This document shows, piece by piece, positions 7,438-15,240 of a DNA stretch of 64,000 nucleotides. This DNA is from JAGVSZ01 sp963716855 (GTDB lineage: Bacteria; Pseudomonadota; Gammaproteobacteria; Burkholderiales; SG8-39). The position numbers and the translations under genes are program-made. The stretch is taken from contig CAVQUV010000019.1 of assembly GCA_963716855.1 (NCBI GenBank), forward strand, positions 310,001 through 374,000. Direction: 5' to 3'. The notes under the pieces are model-generated. The model worked only from the letters and a program-made list of their open reading frames with translations. It was not told the DNA's origin and did not search any database. Position 1 is the stretch's first letter, and every line of letters starts with the position of its first letter.

Positions 7438-8184
7438 ATGGAACCGAACCAGACCCTGGGCTTCGCGCACTTCCTCGCGCAAAGCGACGCCGTCGGCAGG
7501 ACGATCTTCGTCATCCTGATCGTCATGTCGGTGGCGAGCTGGTGCCTGATCTTCGTGAAGAGCCTGCAGGCGATCACCGCACGCCGGCGCACGGCACGGT
7601 TTCTCGCGACCTTCTGGAATGCGCCGTCGCTGACCGCGGTGGCGCGTCAGCTGGAAGAGCAGCATCCCGACGAACCGTTCTCGCACCTCGCCTACCACTC
7701 GATCGCCTCGGCGCGGCATCACGCGCGGCACGGCGCGAACAAGCTGAACGAGGCCGGAAGCGGCTCGGAGTTCCTGACCCGCTCGATGCGCCGCGTGATC
7801 GACGAGGAGACCTCGCGCCTCGAATCGGGCCTGACCGTCCTCGCCTCGGTCGGCAGCACCGCACCGTTCGTCGGCCTGTTCGGAACCGTGTGGGGCGTCT
7901 ATCACGCGCTGGTGAACATCGGCATGAGCGGCCAAGGCACGCTCGACAAGGTCGCAGGCCCGGTCGGCGAGGCGCTGATCATGACCGGTGCAGGCCTGGC
8001 GGTGGCAGTGCCGGCGGTGCTTGCCTATAACGCGTTCGTACGCTCCAACCGCATGGTCCTCGCGCGGCTCGACGCCTTCGCGCACGACCTGTTCGCGTTC
8101 CTCACCACGGGGTCCCATCTCGCCGAGGCGCAGGCCGCCGAGGCCGCACCCGCGGTGGCGAAGATCGTGAAGGTCGGAGCCTGA
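7438..8184 (+). CDS. exbB: MotA/TolQ/ExbB proton channel subunit ExbB
   Basis: 248 residues. The conserved core GLTVLASVGSTAPFVGLFGT then VWGVYHAL (about 132-160) and AEALIMTGAGLAVAVPAVLAY-like segment (GEALIMTGAGLAVAVPAVLA) are the ExbB/TolQ signature. There are three membrane segments: one near residues 20-45 and two around the signature blocks. It forms the inner-membrane channel with ExbD that drives TonB. The gene is packed between tonB and exbD with gaps of 3 and 2 bases. Confidence 0.95.
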   Translation: MEPNQTLGFAHFLAQSDAVGRTIFVILIVMSVASWCLIFVKSLQAITARRRTARFLATFWNAPSLTAVARQLEEQHPDEPFSHLAYHSIASARHHARHGANKLNEAGSGSEFLTRSMRRVIDEETSRLESGLTVLASVGSTAPFVGLFGTVWGVYHALVNIGMSGQGTLDKVAGPVGEALIMTGAGLAVAVPAVLAYNAFVRSNRMVLARLDAFAHDLFAFLTTGSHLAEAQAAEAAPAVAKIVKVGA

Positions 8185-8186
8185 GC

Positions 8187-8612
8187 ATGGCGTTCGGCAG
8201 CTTCGAATCGAGCGGCGCGAATTCCCGCCCGATGGCGGAGATCAACATGGTCCCGCTGATCGACGTGATGCTGGTTTTGCTCGTGATCTTCATCATCACT
8301 GCACCCTTGCTCACGCATGCGGTGAGGCTCGACCTTCCTAAGGCCTCGAGCACGCCCAACCTCACCAAGCCCGACAACATTCAGCTCGCCGTCGATGCGG
8401 ACGGCAGGCTGCACTGGAACGGCGAGGTCGTCGACCGTGCGTACCTGCGGCAACGGCTCGACGCAGCATCGAAGCTCCAGCCGCAGCCGGAAATCCATCT
8501 GCGCGCCGACAAGGCGACGCCGTATCAGCGCCTCGCCGAGGTGCTGGCGGATTCCGCCAAGGCGGGAATGACCCGCATCGGCTTCGTATCCGATCCCCGC
8601 GACGCCCCATAA
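8187..8612 (+). CDS. exbD: Biopolymer transport protein ExbD
   Basis: 141 residues. A short cytoplasmic start is followed by one membrane segment beginning MVPLIDVMLVLLVIFIITAP, with the conserved Asp in PLIDVML that takes part in proton passage. The periplasmic C-terminal domain ends ADSAKAGMTRIGFVSDP, the usual end of ExbD/TolR. It works with ExbB and TonB; gene order tonB-exbB-exbD is the normal one. Confidence 0.95.
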   Translation: MAFGSFESSGANSRPMAEINMVPLIDVMLVLLVIFIITAPLLTHAVRLDLPKASSTPNLTKPDNIQLAVDADGRLHWNGEVVDRAYLRQRLDAASKLQPQPEIHLRADKATPYQRLAEVLADSAKAGMTRIGFVSDPRDAP

Positions 8613-8634
8613 ACCTGCGCATCCGGAGGTGCTC

Positions 8635-8673
8635 ATGCGCGGTTCCCTCGCGAACCGCGAGACCGACTGTTGA
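8635..8673 (+). CDS. Possible 12-residue leader peptide before the siderophore receptor
   Basis: ATG 8635 has GGAG at 8624-8627 (in CCGGAGGTG) well placed upstream and runs to TGA 8671-8673, encoding MRGSLANRETDC. A hairpin, CGCGGTTC (8638-8645) with GAACCGCG (8652-8659), lies inside it. It could be a translated leader for the receptor gene 71 bases downstream, or chance. No homologue is known to me. Confidence 0.25.
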   Translation: MRGSLANRETDC

Positions 8674-8744
8674 CCCGCCAGCAATCCAGCCCCCGTTGGT
8701 AGCCAGCCCCGACTCGTTGCGAACCAACCACTGGGAGAGCTTGG

Positions 8745-11033
8745 ATGAAAGAAGACTTCAAACTTCGGCCGGTTGCGCGGCTGTTCGCCGGCGCAGAACG
8801 CGCGGACAGCGCGCACCGCGCGTCGGCCGCCGATTCGCGCCTCCGGTCGCGACCGCGCGGTGAACTGCTCCCGCTCGGCACGATGCTCGCGTGCCTCGCG
8901 CTGGCCCCGGACGTGTCGCTCGCGCAGGGCGCCGCGCCGCCGGAGACCACCCTCCCGGAAGTGAAGGTGCGCGAGAGCTCCGCCGGCGACGACTACAACG
9001 CCCCGGTCTCGACCATCGGCGGGGGCGTGTCGACACCGATCCGCGACATCCCGCAATCGGTCACCGTGATCAACAGCGTGCTCATGCAGTCCCAGGGCGC
9101 GACGAGTCTCGCCGATGCATTGCGCAACGTGCCGGGGATCACGATCGGCGCCGCCGAGGGAGGTTCCATCGGGAACAACTTCAACCTGCGCGGGTTCTCC
9201 GCGCGCACCGACCTCTACCTGGACGGCATGCGCGACCGGGGACAGGTCTATCGCGACGTGTTCTCGCTCGACGCGGTCGAAGTGCTGCAGGGCCCTTCGT
9301 CAATGCTGTTCGGCCGGGGCTCGACGGGCGGCGTGATCAACCAGGTGAGCAAGCTCCCGTCGCTCGCGCGGTTCGGCACCGTCTCGGTCACCGGGGGCAC
9401 GCAACCCTCCGCTCGCATGACGCTGGACTACAACCAGCCGATCGACGAGACGTCCGCGTTCCGCATCGCGGCCATGGGCCAGGACGTCCACTCGACGCGG
9501 GATGTGATGAAGAACCAGGACGTCGGCATTGCGCCGTCGCTGCGCTTCGGCATCGGCACGCCGACCGAGGTGACGCTGTCGGCATTGCTCACGCACTACG
9601 ACGACATGCCCGACTACGGCCTGCCGCCGGTCAACGGCGCACCGGCGAAGGTCAACCGGAAGAATTTCTACGGGCTGACCGACGACCGCACGATCCAGGA
9701 CGTGCTGAATCTGAACGCGGTGATCAGCCACCGGTTCACGCCGGACGTCACGCTTCGCAACCAGACGCAGTATTTTCGCTACAAGATCGATGCGCGCGAG
9801 TCGGGACCGAACAACGTGGGCACCGTCTCGACCGGCGGCATCTACACCGCGTTTCCCGCGACGAATCTCGGCAACACCACGGCCCTGCCGCTCGGGGCAC
9901 TGTCCGTCGGGCTCGGCAGTCACGACCGGAACATCACGGACACGTCGCTCTTCAACCAGACCGATCTCATCACCGAGTTCCAGACCGGCCCGGTGCGGCA
10001 TCTCCTGATCACCGGGCTGGAGCTCGGCCAGGAGACGAACCGCGTGCAGAACTACTCGCGGAACATTCCCGGCAATCCGAACAACTTCTTCAGCGCGGTC
10101 TCGCTCGTCGACCCGGCCTACAACTCGGGCGCGAACCTGACCTCCATCACCGGCAACCTGGTGAACGCCGAAGCCACGGACGTGGCGCCGTACATCAACG
10201 ACACGATGTCGTTCGCGGAATACTGGAAGGTCGTCGCCGGCGTGCGCTATGACCGCTATAACGCCAGCCTCACGAACTCGATCAACCCGCCCCCTGCGGC
10301 GAGTCAGAGCATCGGGTTCACCAGCGTTCGCGCCGGAGTGATCTACCAGCCGACCGAGGTGCAGTCCTACTACGTCTCGTACGGCACGTCGTTCAACCCG
10401 TCGCTCGAGACGCTCGCGCTGGTCAACGGCCAGCAGAGCCTCGATCCCGAAACGAGCCAGCAGTACGAGCTGGGCGGCAAATGGGACCTCATGGGCGGCA
10501 ACCTGTCGCTCACCTCGGCGATCTTCGAGATCGAGAAGACCAACACGCGGTCGCAGATCTCCACCGGCGTCTACGAGCTCACCGGGAACGTGCGCGTGCG
10601 CGGGTTCCAGGCGAGCGCGGCGGGACGCATCGCCCGCAACTGGCAGGTGTTCGGCGGTTACACGTTCCTCGACGCCGAGATCGTAAAGGCCTCGGTGCTC
10701 GACGGCACGCAGGGCAAGGTTCCGGCGAATACGCCGCGCAACAGCGCCTCGCTCTGGACCACCTACAACTTCACCGCCGAGTGGCAGATCGGCACCGGGC
10801 TTGCCTACATGTCGGACCGGTACGCCTCGAACAACAACGCGGTCAAGGTCGATGACTACCTGCGCTGGGACGCGATGATCGCGTATCGACAGCCGAAGTA
10901 CGACATCCAGCTCAACGTGCTGAACCTGACGAACCGGCTGAACTTCGATGCGCTGATTCCCTCGGACAAGGGCCGTTCCGTGCCCGGGACCGATCGCCAG
11001 GCGCTCCTGACGTTCACGTACAAGTTCTTCTGA
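8745..11033 (+). CDS. TonB-dependent siderophore receptor (Fiu/FhuE-like)
   Basis: 762 residues from ATG 8745 with GGGAG upstream. A long N-terminal extension (about 60 residues) with a hydrophobic stretch LPLGTMLACLALAPDVSLAQ acts as an unusual signal sequence ending near residue 61. The plug domain has PVSTIGGGVSTPIRDIPQSV, LRNVPGIT, NFNLRGF, YLDGMRDRGQVYRD and VEVLQGPSSMLFGRGSTGGV, the pattern of ferric-siderophore receptors. The beta-barrel ends in TFTYKFF with the terminal Phe needed for outer-membrane assembly. PiuC and a PepSY protein follow, as they do behind catecholate receptors such as Fiu and PiuA. Substrate: a ferric siderophore, probably catecholate (inference). Confidence 0.92.
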   Translation: MKEDFKLRPVARLFAGAERADSAHRASAADSRLRSRPRGELLPLGTMLACLALAPDVSLAQGAAPPETTLPEVKVRESSAGDDYNAPVSTIGGGVSTPIRDIPQSVTVINSVLMQSQGATSLADALRNVPGITIGAAEGGSIGNNFNLRGFSARTDLYLDGMRDRGQVYRDVFSLDAVEVLQGPSSMLFGRGSTGGVINQVSKLPSLARFGTVSVTGGTQPSARMTLDYNQPIDETSAFRIAAMGQDVHSTRDVMKNQDVGIAPSLRFGIGTPTEVTLSALLTHYDDMPDYGLPPVNGAPAKVNRKNFYGLTDDRTIQDVLNLNAVISHRFTPDVTLRNQTQYFRYKIDARESGPNNVGTVSTGGIYTAFPATNLGNTTALPLGALSVGLGSHDRNITDTSLFNQTDLITEFQTGPVRHLLITGLELGQETNRVQNYSRNIPGNPNNFFSAVSLVDPAYNSGANLTSITGNLVNAEATDVAPYINDTMSFAEYWKVVAGVRYDRYNASLTNSINPPPAASQSIGFTSVRAGVIYQPTEVQSYYVSYGTSFNPSLETLALVNGQQSLDPETSQQYELGGKWDLMGGNLSLTSAIFEIEKTNTRSQISTGVYELTGNVRVRGFQASAAGRIARNWQVFGGYTFLDAEIVKASVLDGTQGKVPANTPRNSASLWTTYNFTAEWQIGTGLAYMSDRYASNNNAVKVDDYLRWDAMIAYRQPKYDIQLNVLNLTNRLNFDALIPSDKGRSVPGTDRQALLTFTYKFF

Positions 11034-11054
11034 GACCGGGACGAGGCCTCGCCC

Positions 11055-11747
11055 ATGCTCCTTCGCATCCCCAACGCGCTGGATTCGGAGCGGGTCCGTC
11101 TGCTGCGAAAGCGGCTGGACGAGGCCGGCGCAGCATGGATCGACGGCCGCGCCACCGCGGGGCACCAGGGGGCGCAGGTCAAGCGCAACCTGCAGATCGC
11201 CGAGGAATCGGCGGTCGCGAGCGAGCTCGGCGCCACGATCCTCGCGGCGCTCGAGCGCAACCCGCTCTTTCTCAGCGCCGCGCTTCCGTCGCGCATCTAC
11301 CCGCCGATGTTCAACCGCTACGAAGGCGCCGCCGGCATGCATTTCGGTACCCACGTCGACGGGGCCGTGCGGTTGCTCCCGGGCACGGGAGTGAAGTTCC
11401 GGACCGACATCTCCGCCACGCTTTTCATCTCGGCCCCGGAGGAATACGACGGCGGCGAGTTGCTGATCGAGGACACCTATGGCGCTCACACCGCCAAGCT
11501 CCCGGCGGGCGACCTGGTGCTCTATCCGGCGACGAGCCTCCATCGCGTCACGCCGGTCACTCGCGGGACGCGCATCGCGTCCTTCTTCTGGATTCAGAGC
11601 CTGGTGCGCGACGACGCGCAGCGGGCGCTGCTGTTCGACCTCGACATGGCCGTGGTGCGGCTGACCCAGACCGCGGCCGGCCACGAGTCGCTGGTCCCGC
11701 TGACAGGCTGCTATCACAACCTCCTCCGCATGTGGGCGGAGCCTTGA
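11055..11747 (+). CDS. piuC: Fe(II)/2-oxoglutarate-dependent dioxygenase, PiuC/YbiX family
   Basis: 230 residues. A PKHD-type double-stranded beta-helix with iron ligands H100 and D102 (GTHVDGAV) and H163 (SLHRVTPVTRGTR), and Arg 173 or 170 for 2-oxoglutarate. Full length for the family. It lies 21 bases after the receptor gene and 13 before the PepSY gene, the usual place of PiuC beside iron-siderophore receptors. The reaction is unknown; modification of a siderophore or of the receptor system has been suggested for the family. Likely co-regulated with the receptor. Confidence 0.93.
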   Translation: MLLRIPNALDSERVRLLRKRLDEAGAAWIDGRATAGHQGAQVKRNLQIAEESAVASELGATILAALERNPLFLSAALPSRIYPPMFNRYEGAAGMHFGTHVDGAVRLLPGTGVKFRTDISATLFISAPEEYDGGELLIEDTYGAHTAKLPAGDLVLYPATSLHRVTPVTRGTRIASFFWIQSLVRDDAQRALLFDLDMAVVRLTQTAAGHESLVPLTGCYHNLLRMWAEP

Positions 11748-11760
11748 TCCGGAACGACCC

Positions 11761-12897
11761 ATGAGACAGCTGGCTCGACCTGCCCTGCGGGGCATCTGGG
11801 TGCAGGTGCATCTCTGGCTCGGCCTTACGGCTGGCGTGATCGGAGCGCTCATCGGCGTCTCCGGCAGCATCCTCGTCTACGATCACGACCTCGACCACCT
11901 GCTGAACCCTCAGCGCTACCGCATATCCGGACCCGAGGTGTCGCTGTCGTTCTCGGAGTACGCGCAGCGCGCCGCGCAGGCCCTCGAGGGCCGCGCCCGC
12001 CCGACTGGGATCCGGCTTCCGGACGGAGAGGTCGGACCGATCATGGTGTTTGCGCGTTCGGGTGCAGGTCCGTTTCAACGCGTCTACCTCGACCCGCCCA
12101 CGGGCCGCGTGCTCGATTCGGCATCCGGGCGCGATTACCTCGGCTGGCTGCACAGCTTCCACGAGTCCTTGACGCTGCGTGAATACAACGGCCGGGAGAT
12201 CGTCGGCGTCGTCGGCATCGCGATGCTGATCTCGTCGCTCAGCGGGATCTACCTGTGGTGGCCGGGGCGCGGCGCCTGGCCGCATGCGCTCCGGTTTCGC
12301 CGTGGCGTCGCGCTCTCGCGCAACCTCCACTACACGCTCGGCTTCTGGGGTGCGTGGGTCCTGGCAATGCTGTCGTTCACCGGCGTCTTCCTGGCGTTTC
12401 CCGACGCGGGTCGCAAAGCCGTCGCGGTCTTCGGCCCCGTATCGCCGTCGCCGCGGGGCATCCAGGCGCCCGAGGGGTCGGGAGCCCCGATCGGGCCCGA
12501 CGAGGCGGTCACGATCGCGAGAGGACTCTATCCGGGTGCGAACGTCATCGGTCTGGGGCTCCCGGCAGGCCCGCGCGGCGCCTATCGTGTCAACTTGCGC
12601 GAACCGGGCGATGCGAGCCCGCGCTCGGGAACGATGGTGTTTATCGATCCGCGCTCCCGCGCGATCCTTCACCGTGCGGACCGCGCGGGCCGCACGGCCG
12701 GTGACGGGTTCGTCCTGTGGCAGCGCATCCTGCACGAGGGCGGCGCTTTCGGCGTGCCGGGTCGGTTCGTGACCTTTCTCGGCGGGCTGCTTCCACCGCT
12801 CCTGATGGTGACCGGTCTCATGATGTGGCTTCGAAAGCGACGCAGGCGTGCGAGCCCTTCGCTGCTGGCGGCCGGCGCGGTGCGACCTGAGGGCTGA
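11761..12897 (+). CDS. PepSY-associated inner-membrane protein (PiuB-like)
   Basis: 378 residues with four or five membrane segments: WVQVHLWLGLTAGVIGALIG near the start, IVGVVGIAMLISSLSGIYLW in the middle, FWGAWVLAMLSFTGVFLAF, and a last one near 345. It belongs to the PepSY_TM family, some members of which are ferric-siderophore reductases of the inner membrane (for example FoxB, PiuB types). Conserved His residues in the first and middle segments (VHLWLG, LHSFHESL, NLHYTLG) could bind haem. Last gene of the receptor cluster; a hairpin follows immediately. Confidence 0.85.
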   Translation: MRQLARPALRGIWVQVHLWLGLTAGVIGALIGVSGSILVYDHDLDHLLNPQRYRISGPEVSLSFSEYAQRAAQALEGRARPTGIRLPDGEVGPIMVFARSGAGPFQRVYLDPPTGRVLDSASGRDYLGWLHSFHESLTLREYNGREIVGVVGIAMLISSLSGIYLWWPGRGAWPHALRFRRGVALSRNLHYTLGFWGAWVLAMLSFTGVFLAFPDAGRKAVAVFGPVSPSPRGIQAPEGSGAPIGPDEAVTIARGLYPGANVIGLGLPAGPRGAYRVNLREPGDASPRSGTMVFIDPRSRAILHRADRAGRTAGDGFVLWQRILHEGGAFGVPGRFVTFLGGLLPPLLMVTGLMMWLRKRRRRASPSLLAAGAVRPEG

Positions 12898-12905
12898 GTT
12901 CGCCG

Positions 12906-12940
12906 AGCGCCGACCGTGCCGGACGGTGCACCGCGGCGCT
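12906..12940. terminator. Bidirectional hairpin between convergent genes
   Basis: Outer stem AGCGCCG (12906-12912) with CGGCGCT (12934-12940), inner stem ACCGT (12913-12917) with ACGGT (12923-12927). It fills the 41-bp space between the PepSY gene and otnC and touches the otnC stop. No strong T-run follows, so termination is inferred from structure and position. Confidence 0.5.
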
Positions 12941-13577
12941 ACTTGATCGGATAGCGGCGCCGAATGTCGGCGATCTCGGCGTCGCCGAGCGGGCGCAGTT
13001 TCTGTCCACGCACGAGCAGGTAGAGCTTTGCCGTCGCCTCCAGCTCCTCGATGGCGTCGGCCGCAGCGGCGAGCGACGCGCCACCCACGACCGGCCCATG
13101 GTTCGCGAGCAACAGCGCGTGGTGCTTGGACGCGAGCCCCCGCACCGCGTCTGCGAGCTGCATGTCACCCGGCGCGTAGTAAGGGACCAGCGGAAGGTTG
13201 CCAATTCGCATGACGTAGTACGCGGTCAGCGGCGGCAGGACGTCGCGCGGATCGACTTCGTCCAGGATCGACACGGCGACCGAATGCGTCGAGTGCAGGT
13301 GCACCACCGCGCCGTTCGACGGCCGCTCCTGGTACATCGCCAGGTGCAGGAAGGACTCCTTCGACGGCGGGTCGCCGGCGAGAAGCTTGCCTTGCCAGTC
13401 GAGCTTCGAGAGCCGCGCAGGGTCGAGACGGCCGAGGTTCGAGCCGGTCGGCGTCAGGATCCAGCCGTCGTCGGTCTTCGCGCTGACGTTGCCGGTCGAG
13501 CCGTGCGTGAGGCCGCGGTCGAAGATCGACTTGCCGAGCAGGCAAACGTCCTCCCGGAGCTTCGCTTCGGTGCTCAT
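12939..13577 (-). CDS. otnC: 3-oxo-tetronate 4-phosphate decarboxylase (class II aldolase family)
   Basis: 212 residues. A class II aldolase/adducin fold with GSTGNVSAK (substrate phosphate loop), HLHSTHS (zinc ligands) and LLLANHGPVV. OtnC removes CO2 from 3-oxo-tetronate 4-phosphate to give dihydroxyacetone phosphate, the last step of L-threonate or D-erythronate breakdown. The start codon overlaps the otnK stop by four bases (ATGA at 13574-13577), and pairing with otnK separates it from fuculose- or ribulose-phosphate aldolases of the same family. Confidence 0.88.
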   Translation of the reverse strand: MSTEAKLREDVCLLGKSIFDRGLTHGSTGNVSAKTDDGWILTPTGSNLGRLDPARLSKLDWQGKLLAGDPPSKESFLHLAMYQERPSNGAVVHLHSTHSVAVSILDEVDPRDVLPPLTAYYVMRIGNLPLVPYYAPGDMQLADAVRGLASKHHALLLANHGPVVGGASLAAAADAIEELEATAKLYLLVRGQKLRPLGDAEIADIRRRYPIK

Positions 13578-14857
13578 TGCTGCTGTTGGCCCTGCTCGAG
13601 CATCCCGAGCGCCTTCAGGAAGAAATCGTCGGCGCCGAAGTTGCCCGACTTGAGGGCGAGCGCCACGGGCTCACCCGGCACGGTGAAAGTCCAGGGCACG
13701 CCCGGATCGATCTGCGGGCCGATCGCGAGCGCCTTTACCCCCAGCGCACCGACCACCGCGCCCGCGGTCTCGCCGCCTGCGACCACCAGCCGCCGCACGC
13801 CGTGCGCGACGAGCGCCTTGGCGATCGCGGCGAGCGCGTCCTCGACCAGGGTCGCCGCGCGATCTTTGCCGACGGCCTCCTGCGCCGCGCGCACCGCATC
13901 GGGCGCTGCCGTCGAGTAGACGAGCACCGGCCCCTTGGATACCTGGGTCGCGGCCCAGCCGATCGCGCGATCGACGACCGGCGCGGCGCCGTCCGCGAGC
14001 TCCCGCGGGTCGATGCGCATGCTGGGGAAACGGCGCTTCATCGCGGCGACCTGCTCCTGCGTCGCCTTCGAGCAGCTGCCGGCGATCACCGCCGCGTACC
14101 CGCGCGTCGGCGGCATGCGCGCCGCGGATCCGACGCGCGTGAGCCGGCCGGCCCGGCGAAAATTCTCCGGCAGGCCGAGCGCGATCCCCGACCCACCGGT
14201 CACGAGTGCGAGATCCGCGCACGCCTCGCCGATCTCGAGGAGATTCGCGTCTTCGACCGCGTCGACGATCGCATGGCGTACGCCGTCCGCGCGCAGTCGC
14301 TCGAATGCGCCACGGATCGCGGCGGCGCCCTGTCGCACGACCGAGACGGGCACCAGGCCGACCCGCGCCTGCGTCTGTCGCTGCAGCACGCGCACGAGAT
14401 TCGAATCGGTCATCGGCGTGAGGGGATGATCCTTCATCGGCGACTCGGAGAGGAGCTCGCCGCCGACGAAGAGGTAACCGTTGAAGATCGTGCGTCGGTT
14501 CTCGGGGAACGCCGGACACGCGATCGTGAAGTCCGCACCGAGCCGCGCGAGGAGCGCGTCGGCAACCGGACCGATGTTGCCGGCGTCGGTCGAGTCGAAC
14601 GTCGAGCAGTACTTGAAGAGGAACTGGCGGCAGCCCTGCCCCATCAGCCAGTCGAGCGCGGCGACCGACTGCGCCACCGCTTCCGCCGCGGGGATCGTCC
14701 GCGACTTAAGGGCCACCACGACGGTGTCGGCTTCGGGCAGCGATACCCCTGCACCGGGCACCCCGATGGTTTGCAGCGTGCGCATGCCGCCCCGCGTGAG
14801 CATGTTCGCCAAGTCGGTGGCGCCGGTGAAGTCGTCGGCGATACAACCCAGGAGCAT
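13574..14857 (-). CDS. otnK: 3-oxo-tetronate kinase (four-carbon acid sugar kinase)
   Basis: 427 residues from ATG 14857. The N-terminal domain begins MLLGCIADDFTGATDLANML, the DUF1537 substrate-binding signature. The C-terminal nucleotide-binding domain has VVAGGETAGAVVGALG. Family members phosphorylate four-carbon acid sugars; the overlap with otnC points to 3-oxo-tetronate. Unusually, the start region is repeated upstream (see 14819-15114), with one copy encoding the first 13 residues again. The isomerase and dehydrogenase of the pathway are not adjacent; similar enzymes (Hyi, GlxR) are 46 kb away. Confidence 0.9.
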   Translation of the reverse strand: MLLGCIADDFTGATDLANMLTRGGMRTLQTIGVPGAGVSLPEADTVVVALKSRTIPAAEAVAQSVAALDWLMGQGCRQFLFKYCSTFDSTDAGNIGPVADALLARLGADFTIACPAFPENRRTIFNGYLFVGGELLSESPMKDHPLTPMTDSNLVRVLQRQTQARVGLVPVSVVRQGAAAIRGAFERLRADGVRHAIVDAVEDANLLEIGEACADLALVTGGSGIALGLPENFRRAGRLTRVGSAARMPPTRGYAAVIAGSCSKATQEQVAAMKRRFPSMRIDPRELADGAAPVVDRAIGWAATQVSKGPVLVYSTAAPDAVRAAQEAVGKDRAATLVEDALAAIAKALVAHGVRRLVVAGGETAGAVVGALGVKALAIGPQIDPGVPWTFTVPGEPVALALKSGNFGADDFFLKALGMLEQGQQQQ

Positions 14858-14956
14858 GGCCGGGCCTCAGTGATAACGAGGAAAGGGCGGCGTCGATTTC
14901 ACCGCCAGATTAGGGGAGCGCGAGGGGATGTGTCCCCTCGCATCGTACAAGGGGCT
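14819..14956 (-). repeat. otnK start-region repeat, copy 1 (contains the working start)
   Basis: 138 bp holding the first 13 codons of otnK, its ATG and about 100 bp of upstream DNA. The same block follows directly as copy 2. It contains a perfect hairpin, GCGAGGGGA (14920-14928), loop TGTG, TCCCCTCGC (14933-14941), which copy 2 has lost. Confidence 0.85.
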
Positions 14957-14995
14957 GGCGCCGGTGAAGTCGTCGGCGATGCAACCCAGGAGCAT
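14867..14995 (-). CDS. 42-residue upstream frame repeating the OtnK N-terminus
   Basis: Starts at ATG 14995, the copy-2 equivalent of the otnK start, with the same GGTTG...CTCCTG context. It encodes MLLGCIADDFTGA followed by unrelated residues (SPLYDARGHIP...) and stops nine bases before the otnK ATG. Either translated as a leader or merely a by-product of the duplication. No known function. Confidence 0.4.
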   Translation of the reverse strand: MLLGCIADDFTGASPLYDARGHIPSRSPNLAVKSTPPFPRYH

Positions 14996-15079
14996 GGCGG
15001 ACCTCAGTGATGGCGAGGAAGGGCGGCGTCGACTTCACCGCAGATAGGGAGCGCGGTGTCCCTCGCATCGCAAGGGGCT
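14957..15079 (-). repeat. otnK start-region repeat, copy 2
   Basis: 123 bp aligned end to end with copy 1 but with several small deletions and substitutions outside the coding part. The codons for MLLGCIADDFTGA are kept with one synonymous change. The direct abutment shows tandem duplication. Confidence 0.85.
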
Positions 15080-15114
15080 GGCCGGTGAAGTCGTCGGCAA
15101 TGCAGCCGGAGCAA
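15080..15114 (-). repeat. otnK start-region repeat, partial copy 3
   Basis: About 35 bp matching the first part of the unit (GGCCGGTGAAGTCGTCGGCA and onwards) with small losses; the start codon is damaged. It marks the outer edge of the array. The remaining bases to 15150 show nothing recognisable. Confidence 0.7.
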
Positions 15115-15151
15115 CGTCCCTCTAGCGATGCGGCTATCCAGGGATTCTAGC

Positions 15152-15179
15152 TGGACGTACTCGCGCCCCGGTCTATAAT
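15152..15179 (+). promoter_or_regulatory. Predicted sigma70 promoter for ugpB
   Basis: A perfect TATAAT at 15174-15179, with TGGACG (15152-15157, four of six) 16 bases upstream. The start point would be near 15186, giving a leader of about 55 bases with CCGAGGTGACC just before the ATG. A perfect -10 is striking in DNA this rich in G and C. Confidence 0.6.
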
Positions 15180-15240
15180 CCGGCAGCCCCGAGGCCCGCG
15201 ATCGCAGGCCGCCGTACAACATTCACCGAGGTGACCGACC

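Noticed and set aside
8695..8728. GTTGGT...ACCAAC inverted repeat as an operator for the receptor
   Set aside because: Six-base arms 22 bases apart are expected by chance in a leader of this size and match no known iron regulator.
9300..11870. Long minus-strand frame opposite the siderophore receptor
   Set aside because: Composition is that of an antisense shadow. The receptor on the plus strand has all plug and barrel motifs and the terminal Phe.
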